Of a DNA stretch of 64,000 nucleotides, positions 11,501 to 26,500 are shown piece after piece (within the stretch, counting starts at the first letter, position 1; the number at the start of each line of letters is the position of its first letter). A program made the translations under genes and the position numbers. This stretch comes from Mytilus edulis (Eukaryota; Mollusca; Bivalvia; Mytilida; Mytilidae). Below the pieces are notes generated by a model, which worked only from the letters and a program-made list of their open reading frames with translations, did no database searches and was not told the DNA's origin. The stretch spans positions 92,074,208-92,138,207 of the forward strand of contig NC_092347.1 in assembly GCF_963676685.1 (NCBI RefSeq). Direction: 5' to 3'.

Positions 11501-14500
11501 TTTCTAATCGATCAATTAATTCATAAACCATCATTCATGGAGTTAAGTAATCTCCATATTGCAGTCACGTGTTTACTTTCTTAGTCCCCTTACTTACATC
11601 AACATAACTTTTGGTTGAATATTTTTTTGTAGTTATACTGTTATATCATCGACGTATACCTAACGTACCTGTCTATATATTAATATGACAATGACTGCAC
11701 AATACGTTACTTTATCATTATTAACAAACTGTTTAGAATGATTGCGATTACACTCCTTCATTCATAATATTACTAAAACTAATTGACTATTAATATATTT
11801 GAAGACCTATTTACAGTATATTAGTTCCTTACATGAGAATTTAGTGGTTTTCTATTCATTCAAACATTTATCTTAGTAAACAACTCCCACAGGATGCTCA
11901 AAGCATGAATAATTAACACCAATAGTAATTTACACATCATTATTCATGGTTTTGTTTTTGAATAAATTTCTTAGTACCTCATAACACATGTTATGCAAAC
12001 AGTGAGCCTATATAGGTTCAAAATGTATTTCAAATTAAAACTTGTTTCTAGTATGTAAGTTGAATTTTTTTTAGCTCTTTTCTGGTATAAAGATCAATAT
12101 ATAAAAACGAAAGACAATTGTATATTCAATAGGACTTAAAAAGGTTGTAACAAAAATAAGTGGAACAAATCTGTAAATCTTAAAATCTCTTTACCCAAGT
12201 CCCAAGTACACGATGCCCCACTCGCACAATCATTTTCGATGTTCAATGACCGTGAAATTGGAGTAAAAACTCTCATTTGGCATTAAAATTAGAAAAATCA
12301 TATCATAGGGAACATCTGTACTAAATTTCAAGTTGATTGGACATTAACTTCATCAAAAACTACCTTGACCAAAAACTTTAACCTGAAGCGGGACGAACGA
12401 ACGAATAGACAAACGGACGCACAGACCAGAAAAAATAATGCCCCTCTACTATCGTAGGTGGGGCATAAAACAAATGAATCAGAGTTTTACAAAGCAGGAT
12501 GTTTCCCTCCCTGAGACAGGATACTTGTATCTACGTTGGTTAATTTTCAATGAAAATCTTTAGAATTTTCTTAGTATTCAAATCTGATTCAAGCCGCCTC
12601 TAGAACATGCAGTTTCTTAATAGCCTGGCTTTGATTGTTGATAAAATTGACGCACTTTGTCATAATTTTAACAAGATCTCCAAATAAGATTTCTTTGACA
12701 GTTTTTACAATTTTGCATTATTGTTAGAAGGTTGAAGCCCTAAAGCAAGTACATAAGAACCATAATTACTGAAACATGCATCTACGCGTCTGGCGTATTA
12801 AAGTATAAGCCTGGTACCTTTGATAACTATTTACACCACTGGGTCGATGCCACTAGTGATAGACGTTTCGTACCCGAGGGTATCACCAGCCCAGTAGTCA
12901 GCACTTCGGTGTTGACTTGAATATCATTATATGGTAATGTTTATAAATTTACTGTTATGAAGTATGAATTATTCGAAATATTAAGGATTTTCTTATCCTT
13001 AGCAAAGATAAACTAAGCCGTATTGGGCTTAACCTTTTGGAATTTTGGGTCATCAATGTTCTTCAACTTTGTACCTGTTTGGCTTTCTAACTGTTTTGAT
13101 CTAAAAAGTAAAATAACAAAAATACTGAACTCCGAGGAAAATTCAAATGGCAAAATCAAACGAATAGACAACAACTGTCATATTCCTGACTTGGTACAGG
13201 CATTTTTAAATGTAGATAATGGTGGATTGAATCTGGTTTTATAGCACTAAACCTCTCACTTGTATGATAGTCGCATCAATTTCAATGATGCGTGAACAAA
13301 ACAGACACAGTAGGTAAAAGTGTCAAAGTAGGAGTTCATCACTCACCACCGTGTCACAATCTCAATTAGAACAAAAATAAACAAATATTTAACAAAGAAG
13401 CACAAAAAAGCATCTATTAAATTTAACAACCGCATTCATTACTCTCTTATATATGTATTTTAAATTACTAAAAAGTAAAATCACAAAAATACTGAACTCA
13501 GAGGAAAATCAATTCGGAAAGTCCATAATCACATGGCAAAATCAAATAACAAAACGCATCAAAAATGAATGGACAAGAACTGTCATATTCCTGACTTGGT
13601 ACAGGCATTTTCAAATGTAGAAAATGGTGGATTGAACCTGGTTTTATAGCTAGCTAAACCTCTCACTTGTATGACAGTCGCATCAAAATCCATTATATTG
13701 TAACCGATGCGTGAACAAAACAAACAGACACAATAGGTAAAAATGTCAAAAATAGGGGTACAGCAGTCAACATTGTGTTATCATCTTAATCACTATAAAA
13801 ACAACAAATGTAACGAAGAAGCACAAAAAGGCTTACATCAAATTAACATCCTCATTTTGATTATATTATACGATTTTATTTGTCTATGTAAAATGCACCC
13901 ATCAAGGAAGGAGGGTTTTGAGTACTGGTAGAAATTGCGCGTTTGAAATTCGCACAGGTAGCGTCACTGATAAGTCTTGTGAAAACGAAACGCGCGTCTA
14001 GCGTATGAAATTACAAGCCTGGTACATTTGTTAAGTATATACTAATTTACAGGGAACATCTAAAATTTGCTTTTTGATTCATGTTAATGGTGTCTGATTT
14101 GAGAATTCCATGAACATTGAATTGTTATATAATAACATAAACATACTATTACTTATATCGATCGGGCGATTTCTTTTTAACAAATCAAAACATAAACTTT
14201 TTTTTTAATAATGGGACCGTCAAATGAGACTTCTAACACCTTTCCTTTTTCATTTAACATTTCTTAAAATTCATAGCAGACAAGTGATTTTGCGAAATGT
14301 TTAACTTTTGTTTTGTTTATATAGGTTCTAACAGCTGACACATCTGAGACTTAGCATTCAAAGTTTATATTGACGTATTTTATTGAGTATGTTCATTTAT
14401 ATAAAGTATATAACTAAAACTATACCCATATGAGGTTTCTATGGATGTATTTATTGGTTATACTTACTGATATACAATATCTTACATCTAAGACTTTACA

Positions 14501-17500
14501 CATATGAAGTCTCGAAGGACATAGAGGTGGAACACGAAGTGGATATTCCTTCCATTGTCGATGTTGACCAGGTCTAAGTCCATCACAGACTTTATACTCT
14601 TTCAGTAGAAGTATTTTCGTTTGGACTCCACCGTAGGTAATTATCTAAGTCAAATATATAGTTTAATATTATCAACAACTAATATGATGAAAGTTAACTT
14701 CAGTAGTTGCAGTATCAACATACTTCAGTTTCTGTTTAAAACTAAGCGTACAATGCACAATCTGTTAGTTTTGATTATGGTCAATTCATTCAAATTGAAA
14801 CTATGCTGTGTAAAAACAGTACTCATAAAGATGACTTAAAACAAATCTTACGGCAGCTTGTTGTATAATTTATGAAGCATACTATGTGATCTTGTAATGC
14901 AGTCACATCAAATGAAGACTACCTCTCCAAATACACATTTTTCAATATCCGAATTTTGAGATATATATTAGGCGTTTTCTTTCTCAAATGTGCACTCGCA
15001 GCGTAGCTTTCATTTTTTTAAAACTGATAAGACTTAATTACCAACTATAGCTTTGTTTTAAATGTCATACCTGTTTTAATTGTAAACTAACAGCACCAGA
15101 TTTTCTTATGGACATATTGTGAACGAGTATTTCGGCTCTGAGAATTTCACCCGGAACACAGGCACGCTTCGGTAAAGAAAGAGTACATGAAACTCTCCCC
15201 GGACGACAACAAAGAGTGCTGACTGACCTCTCAGCATGATCTTCCAACCGATGAGGCGACTGCAAGTTAAAATAAGGTTTGCATCATGACTAAATATTAA
15301 ATATATACATATATAAATATTGAATGTGAAAACGTATTGCTTGATTTTATGTGTTAATATTGCCCTGAAACGTGATGTTTTCAGGTCGGAAGTTGGGTGT
15401 AAAGGAGGCTATTTGTTTTAGATATTAATAATTTTTTATTCATATGTAATGTACCAAGCTAGGATTGTGAAATCTGTTATCAAATAGTCCGTTTTATGTG
15501 TGTTGGCGTTTTTTTTTTTTTTTTGTTGCATTTCAGTGTTTCTGTTTTTCCGTTGTTTTCCTCTAAAAGCTAATGTGTTTCACTCGGTTTAAGATTTTAA
15601 ACAAGATTTTTCGTCGCTTAATCGATTAATGACTATAGAACAGCGATATACTACTGTTGCCTATATTTGACATACTTGATATTTCAAAACTGACTCAAAA
15701 GGTTTTTTAGAATCGATCGACAATATATAATTGTGTCTGTTCAAGAATATATTTCTAAGTAAGAAAAGACATGTGGAACAACACAGGTTTTTTTACGTTT
15801 CAATGTAGTAAAATTATATGGACTTATTTCAAAATGATCAAGTAAATTACAAAATTGAAATAATGTCTTTGAAGTGTTGTCCTTTTATCGATTCTTTTAA
15901 CATTGTCATATAAGTGGGTAGTTTGGATAGCCATAAATCCAGGTTCAACCCACCATCTTCTTCTTAAAATGTCCTGTACTAAGTCAGTAATATGGCAGTT
16001 GTTAACAAATAGCTCGTTTCTATGTATGTTGGTGGTTTTTTTTTGTTGCACTTCAGTGTTCTTGCTGTTCTTGTGTTTCCCTCTTATATTTGATGTGTTT
16101 CCCTCGGTTTTAGTGTTTAACCCCGATTTATTTTCTCTAAATTGATTTATGACTTTTGAACAGCGGTATACTAGTTTTGCCTTTATTCCACGGTGATATG
16201 TACCACTGATGTGTGAACAATTGTTTAATGAGGTTACTTACTGAATTAGCTGCCGAATCCTTCGGTTCTCTTCTCGGGTCGTATTCTCTGAGCACGTTTA
16301 TAATTCTTTGTGAACTAATACACTCTCCGTTGTATCGTATGATAATTCCCTGGACACTATACCGAATATGAGCATCCGGGCCTTCAAATGAACATGGAAC
16401 ACATTCGGGTACTTTATACTGGAATGGAAACATATGACGACCTCTTTGTAGCACCTCTCGTCCCTCCCATCTATTAGTATGATTCACTAATAAAAGAAAC
16501 ATGAAACATGTGTCTTTTAAACTTAAATATATTCACAAGATTTGAACAGATTTTTAAAGCTTGATGCAAGCACTAAGAAGCTGCCACCAGGCTGATTGTT
16601 TAAGAATTATTCTGCCCAAAATGAAGTAGTAACGTGTTTTTTTTAATACAATCGTAGATATAAGGATTTTCATTCATCACATTTGCGTAAAACTTTTTTC
16701 TTCTGTTTTGTTGTGTTTTGTTGTCAATTTAATAAAAAAAAATAGAAATGTTTTAACACCTTTGAATACAAATCCAATTGTGCTTACCCATAGAAATAAT
16801 AAGTAAGAAAGATGTGTGCTTAGTGTTTGACTATGTAATTTGTCTGTCAGACAACATTGGATAAAACATTATCATCAGGTTATCGAGTTATACGACGGAC
16901 AACTGGTAAATAATGGCTATTATCCTCCATGCTAGAATTAATTGGAATATTCTCTAACCGATGTAGCCTTATTGACCAATCGTAAAGAGCAACACATCAA
17001 TCAAATTGTCAACTTAACATTAGATTTTCAAGATTTCATTAGGATCTTTTGAATTTTATATGCAATATTGATTTTGTGACGTTTGCAGAATCACAGTAGA
17101 TATCCTCTTCGTTCTTGTAATATTTAAACGGTGATTTATTATCATATCTATTATGTCTATATTTGTTAATATAATGAACCATACAGGTTAATTACTGTTG
17201 TCCTTTGATTGTCAATTTTAGTTCCTTTCGTTTATGTAACTTCGTAGACGCTAGCTTCAAAGGTTTTTTTTTATTATTATTCAAATTATAGCGAGTATAT
17301 AAACCAAGAATGAACCTGGAGTAAGGAAAAGTAAAAATAAAAACGAAATAGTTATCAAAAGTACCAGGACAATGTGTGAAACAAAAATCGCCGATAATTA
17401 CGAATGCTTACAAAGTTAAATAACTTTTTTCTACACTTCGTGTGTCCAGAGACATATATATATTTTTTAACTCCATCTGGAACATAAAACTCAAATATTT

Positions 17501-20500
17501 TAAAAGCAAAATATGTATAAAGATCTGAACACATGGTGGTATCGTCATCAGAAACAGCAACTCAAAACCTATTTTGATAAGTTTGTATGTTTAAATGCAA
17601 GAATAAATGTTGAGTTGTCTGACTAAATATAATATGTCCAACAATTACCTGAAGAAAATTTCAATGATAAGCAGTTAAACACCTTGATAAACAATACCAA
17701 CATGGCAATTGCATGAGATAATTTATCTGTATTACAATCTTTTACAAGTCCAGACCATCTCATTCAGGACAGGACGAACGCAATAACAAAATTTATATAT
17801 TCTTTTCTTTTTACTTTGGGTGTTTATAGATATAGGAAGATGTGGTGTGAGTGCCAATGAGACACCCTCCATCCAAATAACAATTAACAAAAAAACATTA
17901 TAGGTCAATGTACGGCCTTTTTACTTTGGTTGTTTACCTATTTAAAGACAAAGAGGTTGTATACTATGATATCGTAAGGTCAAATTTACAATATCACATC
18001 ATATATTTCAAAAAAATTTAAAGGAAAAATTTCTGAACATTATAAAAAACAAGTTAACGTCTTAAATCTACTATGTTTGGTGGATTCAGAAATTCCGCGA
18101 ATTTCCAAGAAAAACAGAAGAAGAAAATTGTTCAACAAAGCCAACATCCGATCAGAAGAAAAGCTGCAATTGATTCATATTTGTAAAAAATGTTCTCCAT
18201 TGAAGAATCTTAATTAGCAAAATCTGTTTGAAAATTATCTTCTTCATCATTGTGTAGCGCTGAATAAGTTATTTCATTTTAAATATTATTAATTAGAAGT
18301 GTTGAAAATCTTTTGAATATATCATATAGAATATGTAATATCAAAATTCTGAATTGTGTCAACAAATATTCAACTTGAAAATGTGAGTGAAACAAATGTA
18401 GGGGAAATTGGTCCAATCGTTATCAATTGCAAAGGTACCAGGCTTATAACTTAATACGCCAGACGCGCGTTTCGTCTACATAAGACTCATCGTTGACGCT
18501 CAGATCAGAATAGTAAGAAAGCCAAACAAGTACAAAGTTGAAGAGCATTGATCACTCAAAATTCCCAAAATTGTGCAAAATACAGCTAAGGTTATCTATG
18601 TCTGGAATACGTATATCCTTAGTATTTTGAATAATTCATACTTTTGCAAACAGTAAATTTATAAAAATGACCATATGATATTCATGACAACACCGAAGTG
18701 TTGACTACTTGGACTGCAGATACCCTCGGGGATGAAACATCCACCAATAGTGGCATCGACCCAGTTGTGTAAATAGTTATCAAAGAATAGATACCAGCCA
18801 GTTTCTATTTTATCTTTAATATATTATGATTACTTACCTTTCCCCCATAAACAAAAGCGATCATCAAAATATATTTCCTCTTTTTCATGTTCTATATCTG
18901 TTCGATGTGTACCATTTTGAACTGTTTCTCGCCATTTTGCGCGTGCTGCTCCACGGAAACGCACCTCCACCCCTGTAAATGTAGAAAGTTTTATTTATAA
19001 TGCTAGCTCTGATATAACTATGTAGTAAATCTAGTACCTTCTTTCAAGCAGCAAGAGATACTATGCTTCATGAAACCAACTAAATGACAAAGCTTATATA
19101 GATACATATGTGCATGTCTATATGTATCGCATGAGGCAACAGTGAACTAATGATCAGGGGACTCGACCGTTTGCATGATTAAATTATTCAAACGTTTATA
19201 GACTCAGAACGACTATGACAAAGAGAGGATGCATTTACCATTAACCAAAGGAAGATTCAAAACTCAAAATCGGAGAGATCGGTAAAAGCATGCTTAAATA
19301 AGAAAATTAAACACTGATCAACAAGAACTCAACCGTTAACAGATATGGTCAGATTGTAGACAACTATTCATAGTGGAGGAGCGTGTGAATCCGTCTAGAT
19401 ATTATTTGGTCTTCTTCTTTTATTCGTATTAGAAACACACGAAAAATAAGAAATGATGAAAAGTGCAGGCACTACATGTAATAGGTCAAAGACCAAAACG
19501 AATAATAATACAAAACAATAAAGACACAAATGGCTGCCTGAAAGTTGTCTCTGTCAAGGAATGTTGCATTATTTTTGCATATAAAAGATGTTTTGTATAC
19601 CCAGGTCAGGACAAAGACATTTTGTGTAGTTTCCCTGAAATTAGCATCCAAGGTTATTTAATTGAAAAGAATTCAGGTAAACATCTAATGTTTTCCCCGA
19701 TAAATAGTCATTGTGGTCACAAGATAACAGTGCACCTTTTAAAGAAGTTACTTTACTTTTGAAAATGTGAATATGATACAGTATTGTTGTAAAAAAAAAA
19801 CATTAATACTGTTATAAAATTATTCTAAACTTCATCATTGATAACTTTAGCTCGATTACAAATACAAAATGGTTTTCTTTAATAGCATTGTTTCTGCATT
19901 TGATCAAACTAGCAGACGACTGAATAAAATTCAAATGACTAAAATTGGATTGGAATTTAATTGTCAACTTCGTTGTTTTTATAGGGCAATAGCATGTAAT
20001 GTTACCCTCTGATTACGTAAGACCATTGATTTTCGTTCGTACAACAGGAAACAGACTAGTTCCAAAGACAGAAATCTAGTATTATATACAGTCTAAATGT
20101 ATTTTGGTGTATGACGACTTTAATTATATATTTTACAACCAGATAGCCAGTATCATTTTGTGTCATATGGGAATGGGAATAGCTGTTATCGATTATGGTA
20201 TTAAGTCGAGGTCGGATTGTATATTTAATGGACATTTGAATGAATCGTTATGGACACAGTGCAATAGAAGTAATTATTCACAAACAAACAAATATCCCAA
20301 AAGACAAACGACAGATATTTTTTTTGTGTTTGCAAGTTTTGCTAGTTAATGACTAAATTTAAGCTCTTGTTCTAGACAAACAGTTATAATTAGATTTAAA
20401 AGCATTACAAATACTATAGTAGATGAAATATCGTTTAAGTAGTTTGAAAGGGCGAAATAAAAAGCAGCATAAAACTGCAAAATAAGTGTATATATTTATT

Positions 20501-23500
20501 ACTAAAAGAAAAGTTTGATGAACAGTCAGCTGACTCTATCTTCCACCACTTGGAGAGTAAAATCACAAAAACACCGAACTCCGAGGAAAATTCAAAACGG
20601 AGAGTCCGTTATCAAATGGGAAAATCAAAAGCTCTAACACATCAAACGAATGGATAACATCTGTCATATTCCTGACTTGGTATATGTAGAAAATGGTGGA
20701 TTAAGGCTCTAATCTATAACTCTTATTCTTACTTTATTTTCAGTTATAATTTGGCCAATTTTATTGAAATGCGGAGTTCAACAGTCCTTTATTGTACTTA
20801 TCTTTGAATTTTTTTTTTAATAGGCATTTTTTATTTTTTTAGGGGGTAGGGTAGTTTTGCACATTATACTGAAATGCAGCACTTCACTTCATACTTTGTG
20901 TCGCTGTACACACTTTTTATATGCCCATATTGATGCGTTTTTATAATTACAGCACCATCGGCATCATACCAAGAAGCCGATTTGAATGTTATGACGTCAT
21001 CAAATATCCCTGATGACTCAATCTATATGGAAAAAAGTAAAATCACAAAAATACTGAACTCAGAGGAAACCCAAATCGGAAAGTCCCTAATCACATGGCA
21101 AGATCAAATGACAAAACACATAAAAAACGAATGGACAACATCTGTCATATCCCTGGCTTATTCTCGTGGGATTTTGTCTATGTGTGTTACATTTTAGTGT
21201 TATGTCGTTGTTCTCCTCTTATATTTAATGCGTTTTCCTCGGTTTTAGTTTGTTACCCCGATTTTGTTTTTTGTCCATGGATTTATGAGTTTTGAACAGG
21301 GTATACTACTGTTGCCTTTATTTGGTACAGGCATTTCCAAATGTAGAAAATGGTGGCTTAACCTGGTTTTATAGCGCTAAACCTCTCACTTTTTACGACA
21401 GTCTCATCAAATGACGTTATATTTACAATGATGCGTGAACTAAACAAATCGTTAATTCGAAAACAATTAGAAAACATCTTAACAAATTGTATTCCAACAT
21501 TCATGACTCCTTTTAAACGTCTTGTTCAAAGCAACGTGCCTTCTGTTTTTGTGTTAATTTTAATACATGGTGTGCAATCTTGTGCTTATCTCGAGGTGCT
21601 TATTTGTACTATCCCCTTGTTGGTCTGTTACCTTTATTCCTATATAAAACCGGTTTTTCTCCCATATATTGTGGGCACTACAAATGCTAATTCGCAAACA
21701 TTAGTGTATGAAAAAAATGTTGACAGAATGTAATTGTTTAGATTCCGTCTCCTTGAGGAAGTGTGGGGTAAACACATTTGTTCATGTTTTCTAAAATGTC
21801 ATTCATATCGTACTGCTAAAAAAAGTTATGTTATATCACAGCGTTTGTTTCAAGCTACAAGCAAAATTAACGAATTATTATACCAGGGAATCATCAATGA
21901 CAGTAGTATGTGAAGAGAAAGAAAGACATTTATGATTTAACATTGGAAGATAGCAATCATAAAATGATTCAAGAAAATGGAAAAAAAACAGGGGTCGACG
22001 TTTTTTTCTTCTTGCTATAATCAAACGTACTGATTTATCTATCTGTTTTTTTTTGGGGGGTGTTTTTTTTTTGGGGGGGGGGAGATTGTGACACGAACAA
22101 GTTACAGGTGGCGACTAATGCAATATATTATTGTTTACAAAATTTTACGTCGTTGTGGAAATGCATAATGTTTATGTAACTGGTTAATGAGAACTATTAC
22201 ACTGAACTAGTTCATTGCATATTCATATTTTATATTTGCGTAAAAATATTGATAACTCTTTCTTCTCGGTTACGGACAGGACATATGTTCCTGTATATAT
22301 ATATATATATAAATAACGTGATTACAGTATTCTAATGCATCAAACTGGCAGCCCTCTGTCTTCAACATTCAATTATCATCAAGATAATACGTTTGGTATA
22401 ATTTCATAAAAAGACTTTGTAGTGATAAGTGTAATCGATATAAACGAGAGACATTGTTCTATAAATATCCGTTACATTATTTGTTTGTTTCAAGTCTATC
22501 ATGATGAACATGACTGATAGTGAGGTTTGTTACTATGAAGCCGGTGTTTAATGTTCACGTTTTAATGTCTTTTTAATAATTCATGTGATTATTACTTTTT
22601 GTCATAAATATGTCATTATTTCACTGTTAGCAGCTAAATTAATTGTCTTGCAAATGGTTATATCACCAAGTTTGATATAGGTAAAAAAAAAAACACCACA
22701 ATTTAAAAAAAATCAATAAAATAAGTTTAAAGAAGGAATATGCTAATTTCGTAACTATCCAATCGGTCTGTTTTTGTAAAAAGCTGTGTTTCAATTAACT
22801 TTTGGAATTGCATAACATCAATACTACCGTTTTAACATATTAGAAAATTCAACATTGAATTAATTAAAATTGATATCTTTGGTGACGCACTTTGCTTTTA
22901 AAATACAACGTCAGTGTGATATTGTCAATACACAACTTCAATGTTTCAATTAATAAGTAAGATTTTAACGAGGGTGACGGTTTATTAGTATAGCTCTTCA
23001 AAATATATCTAATTAGATGTCCTGTTCACACATTATGTTTAAATGAAGTAGAGAGGCTGTATTATTTATTGAATTCTAATCTAGTCCGGATTCCTAAGAA
23101 ATGTACTAGGTTCAACCAATAAACTCTCAGTTTGCTCCAACAGTAACTGTTCATTACATGCGTGAAGCAACAGGCTTGTATTGATTTTACGGGAACGATG
23201 TAGTTAATGTTATCTTTAAATTCAACGCAAGGGCTTTTAGTATTAAAAAACAAGCACTCAAAATTGCAGTAATTAAACGACATTGAATTATTTTATGGTT
23301 GAATTTGCTGGAATGCAAGGAGTAGAAACGTTTAAAGATATTTAAAAAATAACAGATAACAAATAAAAATCAAACTAATAAATCTAATTGAATAGTTAGA
23401 ACATGTAGAATAAACGCAGCTAGTTTATATACTTTTAGATGCATGTAGAAAATAAAGACGAAAGATCAAAAGAGAACTTTCAAAACTCATATGTCAAAGA

Positions 23501-26500
23501 ATACCGTGACTTTACCATTGCAAAAAAAAAAAACCAAGTTTACAAAACAAGAACTCCACTGGAATCACGGGTTAACTTAGGTGCTCTGAATCGGTATTCA
23601 GAATTGTAAAGGGATAATTGTTCATAGAATTGATGATAAGAACTAGGTTGGTGTGTAAGACACGTGTATCAAGTCGTCAAGTGCATGTGCTTTAACCAAA
23701 CAAAAACACAAACAAACTACATAGATTTCCAAACCCTCCCGACTTCAATACTTGATGGAAATTACTTTTTGTTAAGAAATGTTCAACTATGGAAGTGAAT
23801 TTAAAGTGAAGTTACTTCTGTTTAAAAAAGGCTTATGTGTGAAACTTGCTTAGATTATTCAGTAACATAAAACAATGTTTTTATAACAATACTTAATGCT
23901 ATTCGAATTGATACCCGTTTTGCAGTTCATCTAACCTTTTTTAGTTTTTCAGAAGCATTTTTTCTTTCTTTTTTATCTTGAGAATTATTAATTAATTACT
24001 GTTCATGGGGTGTCCCCTGTTCTGCAGTTCCTGTGTATTCTTTTCAGAAGATGGGCTCTCTTGAGCTGGCATGTCAGTAACTGCTAGTAGACCTTTGTTA
24101 ATTTATGTATTATTGTCATTTTGTTTAGTTTATTTTGTTACCTATTCTGACATTGGACTGCGCTTAAACTGAGTTTTACTATGCGTATTGTTGTGCGTTT
24201 GTTTTTTCTACATTGGCTAGAGTTATAGGGGGTGGGTAGAGATCTCAAAAAAACATGTTTAACCTCCGTCGCATTTTTGTAACTGTCCCAAGTCAGGAGC
24301 CTCTGGCCTTTGTTAGTCTTGTATGATTTTTAATTTTAGTTTCTTGCGTATAATTCGGAGTTCAGTATGACGTCCATTATCACTGAACTAGTAACATATT
24401 TGTTTTGGGGTCAGCTGAAATCACAAAAATACTGAACTCAGAGGAAAATCCAATCGGAAAGTCCATAATCACATGGCAAAATCAAATGACAAAACACATC
24501 ATAAACGAATGGACAAGAACTTTCATATTCCTGACTTGGTACAGGCATTTTCAAATGTAGAAAATGAAGGACTCCTCCGGGTGCGGGAGTTTCTCGCTGC
24601 ATTGAAGTCCAATTGGTGGCCTTCGGCTGTTGTCTGCTCTATAGTCGGGTTGTTGTCTCTTTGACACATTCCCCATTTCCATTCTCAAGTTTATCATCTA
24701 ATATACTAAATCTACATTGGTATGTTGTGTCTCATGTTGCTTTACAAGTCTGTATCAAGCATTCATATAACAATGATTTACTCCATTTTATAACATTTTG
24801 GATACGATTCAAGCAAAACGGGCCATACATATGATGTCTGTTCCCTGTGAAGACGTCATTTCGAAAATCCAAGATGGCCGCCATGATCGGATGATTTTTT
24901 TTCGTGGCTAGCCCCCTAATATGATTACATACACCCACAGACATGTTCTTACAAAGTTTCATGCTTGTATCACCATTTGCATGATTTGTGTGGTAAGCTG
25001 CTTAACTAATACTCTTGGCCTATGTAAAGCGTAGTTTTTCATTACTACTATTTCTGTGAATAAACATGAAGAAATGATGACCTATGTGAAATACTTATAT
25101 GAATAAAATCTTTGCAGATTGATTACGACACTACCACCCCCCCCCCCTTTTTTTTTTAAAGCGTTCTGGGTTTTTTTACTGATTTACTTCTATATATAGG
25201 TAACGGGCTTTTCGATTCTTTGTGCATCCTATTGAATGCTGGATAAATAAATGCGTTTATCGCATAAAAATATGATAACTTGCATGATTATATATAGCAG
25301 GAGTTATCTATGTGTCGTGTTAGGGAATGCTGTCAGCTTTAGATGGGTAAATACATGACGAACAACAAAAAATCGTGATATATCAAACAAATTTATAAAA
25401 CCGCGTAAAAGCATTATCCACGAAGGAAGTACAATTGAAATGGAATTCATGCGAGATTTGTTTGCAGTTCATATAAAAGGTATATGCTTTGGAGAACTAC
25501 GCTTATCTTTTACCATTATTCTAGCTTTTGGGAATTCGGTCTGTTAAAAGTGTAAAATAAAGTTGATCATTAAAAGCATGTCAGATGTGGTGAGTGATCA
25601 ACTAGGGATAACACATTTGCAGCACTATTACAGAAATTTAACATAATTAGATTTGAAGCCCTACTGTGACTGTCGGTTGGAATATTTAAATCACATTTCA
25701 TGAAGCACTAGAACATATCTTATATAGTTAGACCCCTAGCGTCAACTTGAATGGTACTTTATATGATGTTTACATGCATGTATGACTGGTACACATTTCC
25801 TTTGAGGAAGTCATGATGCACTTATGAATCAAATGTGAAACCACTAGACAGTAAGGTCATTCTTATAAGAATGGATATCATCACTAGTTGCAATTCAAAA
25901 AATTATGTTGCCATAACAACTGCAAACACATTGTCACAATGCACCATGATGACTTGCAGGAAACTATCTTAAACATCTAAAACACGCAAAAACGTTAAAG
26001 ACAAGCTCCTGTCAAACGTTGAAAAGAGAAATTTAACATATCATAAATATTTTGAAAAAAAATTTATCAAAGATACAGCGATATTATTGTCATTCTTCAT
26101 CTTGAAAATCCAACCTTCCAAAATTTATTCATGGCATTCAAATCAAATGAACAATTAAATTTGACGTGTTACAATCAAAGCTATGATAAAAATCTTGAAA
26201 AAGAGTTATTGGCATTGTTACAATTCTGTCTGCTTTGTTTTCAATTAAATGGTTTGTTGCAAACTTAAATAGCTCAATGTATATTTAATCTCGTTAACAG
26301 AACATATAATATATATATTCGTTTTCAATAATTCTTCAAATTTCGCTGGGTTTTTTTTTACAAATTTTGTGCTTTGAGCGTTATGGATTCTTCTCGTTAC
26401 TTCGTGAAGTATGATCCTTGATGTTAATTGCATGGAATTTCTTTGAAAAGGCAATCAACGTGTTGTATAAAGATGAATAAGAAAGTTAAATCATATATTC

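Noticed and set aside
15824-16145. Frames on both strands with aromatic-rich proteins
   Set aside because: Entirely within a GGCAACAGTAGTATACC-family repeat; the same peptides recur at 36.1, 43.1, 48.1 and 60.6 kb.
19463-19762. 99-codon frame in arrestin intron 1
   Set aside because: No recognised motif, no leader, no conserved splice context; probably chance.
21428-21733. 101-codon hydrophobic frame
   Set aside because: Starts inside a dispersed repeat and has no family motif.
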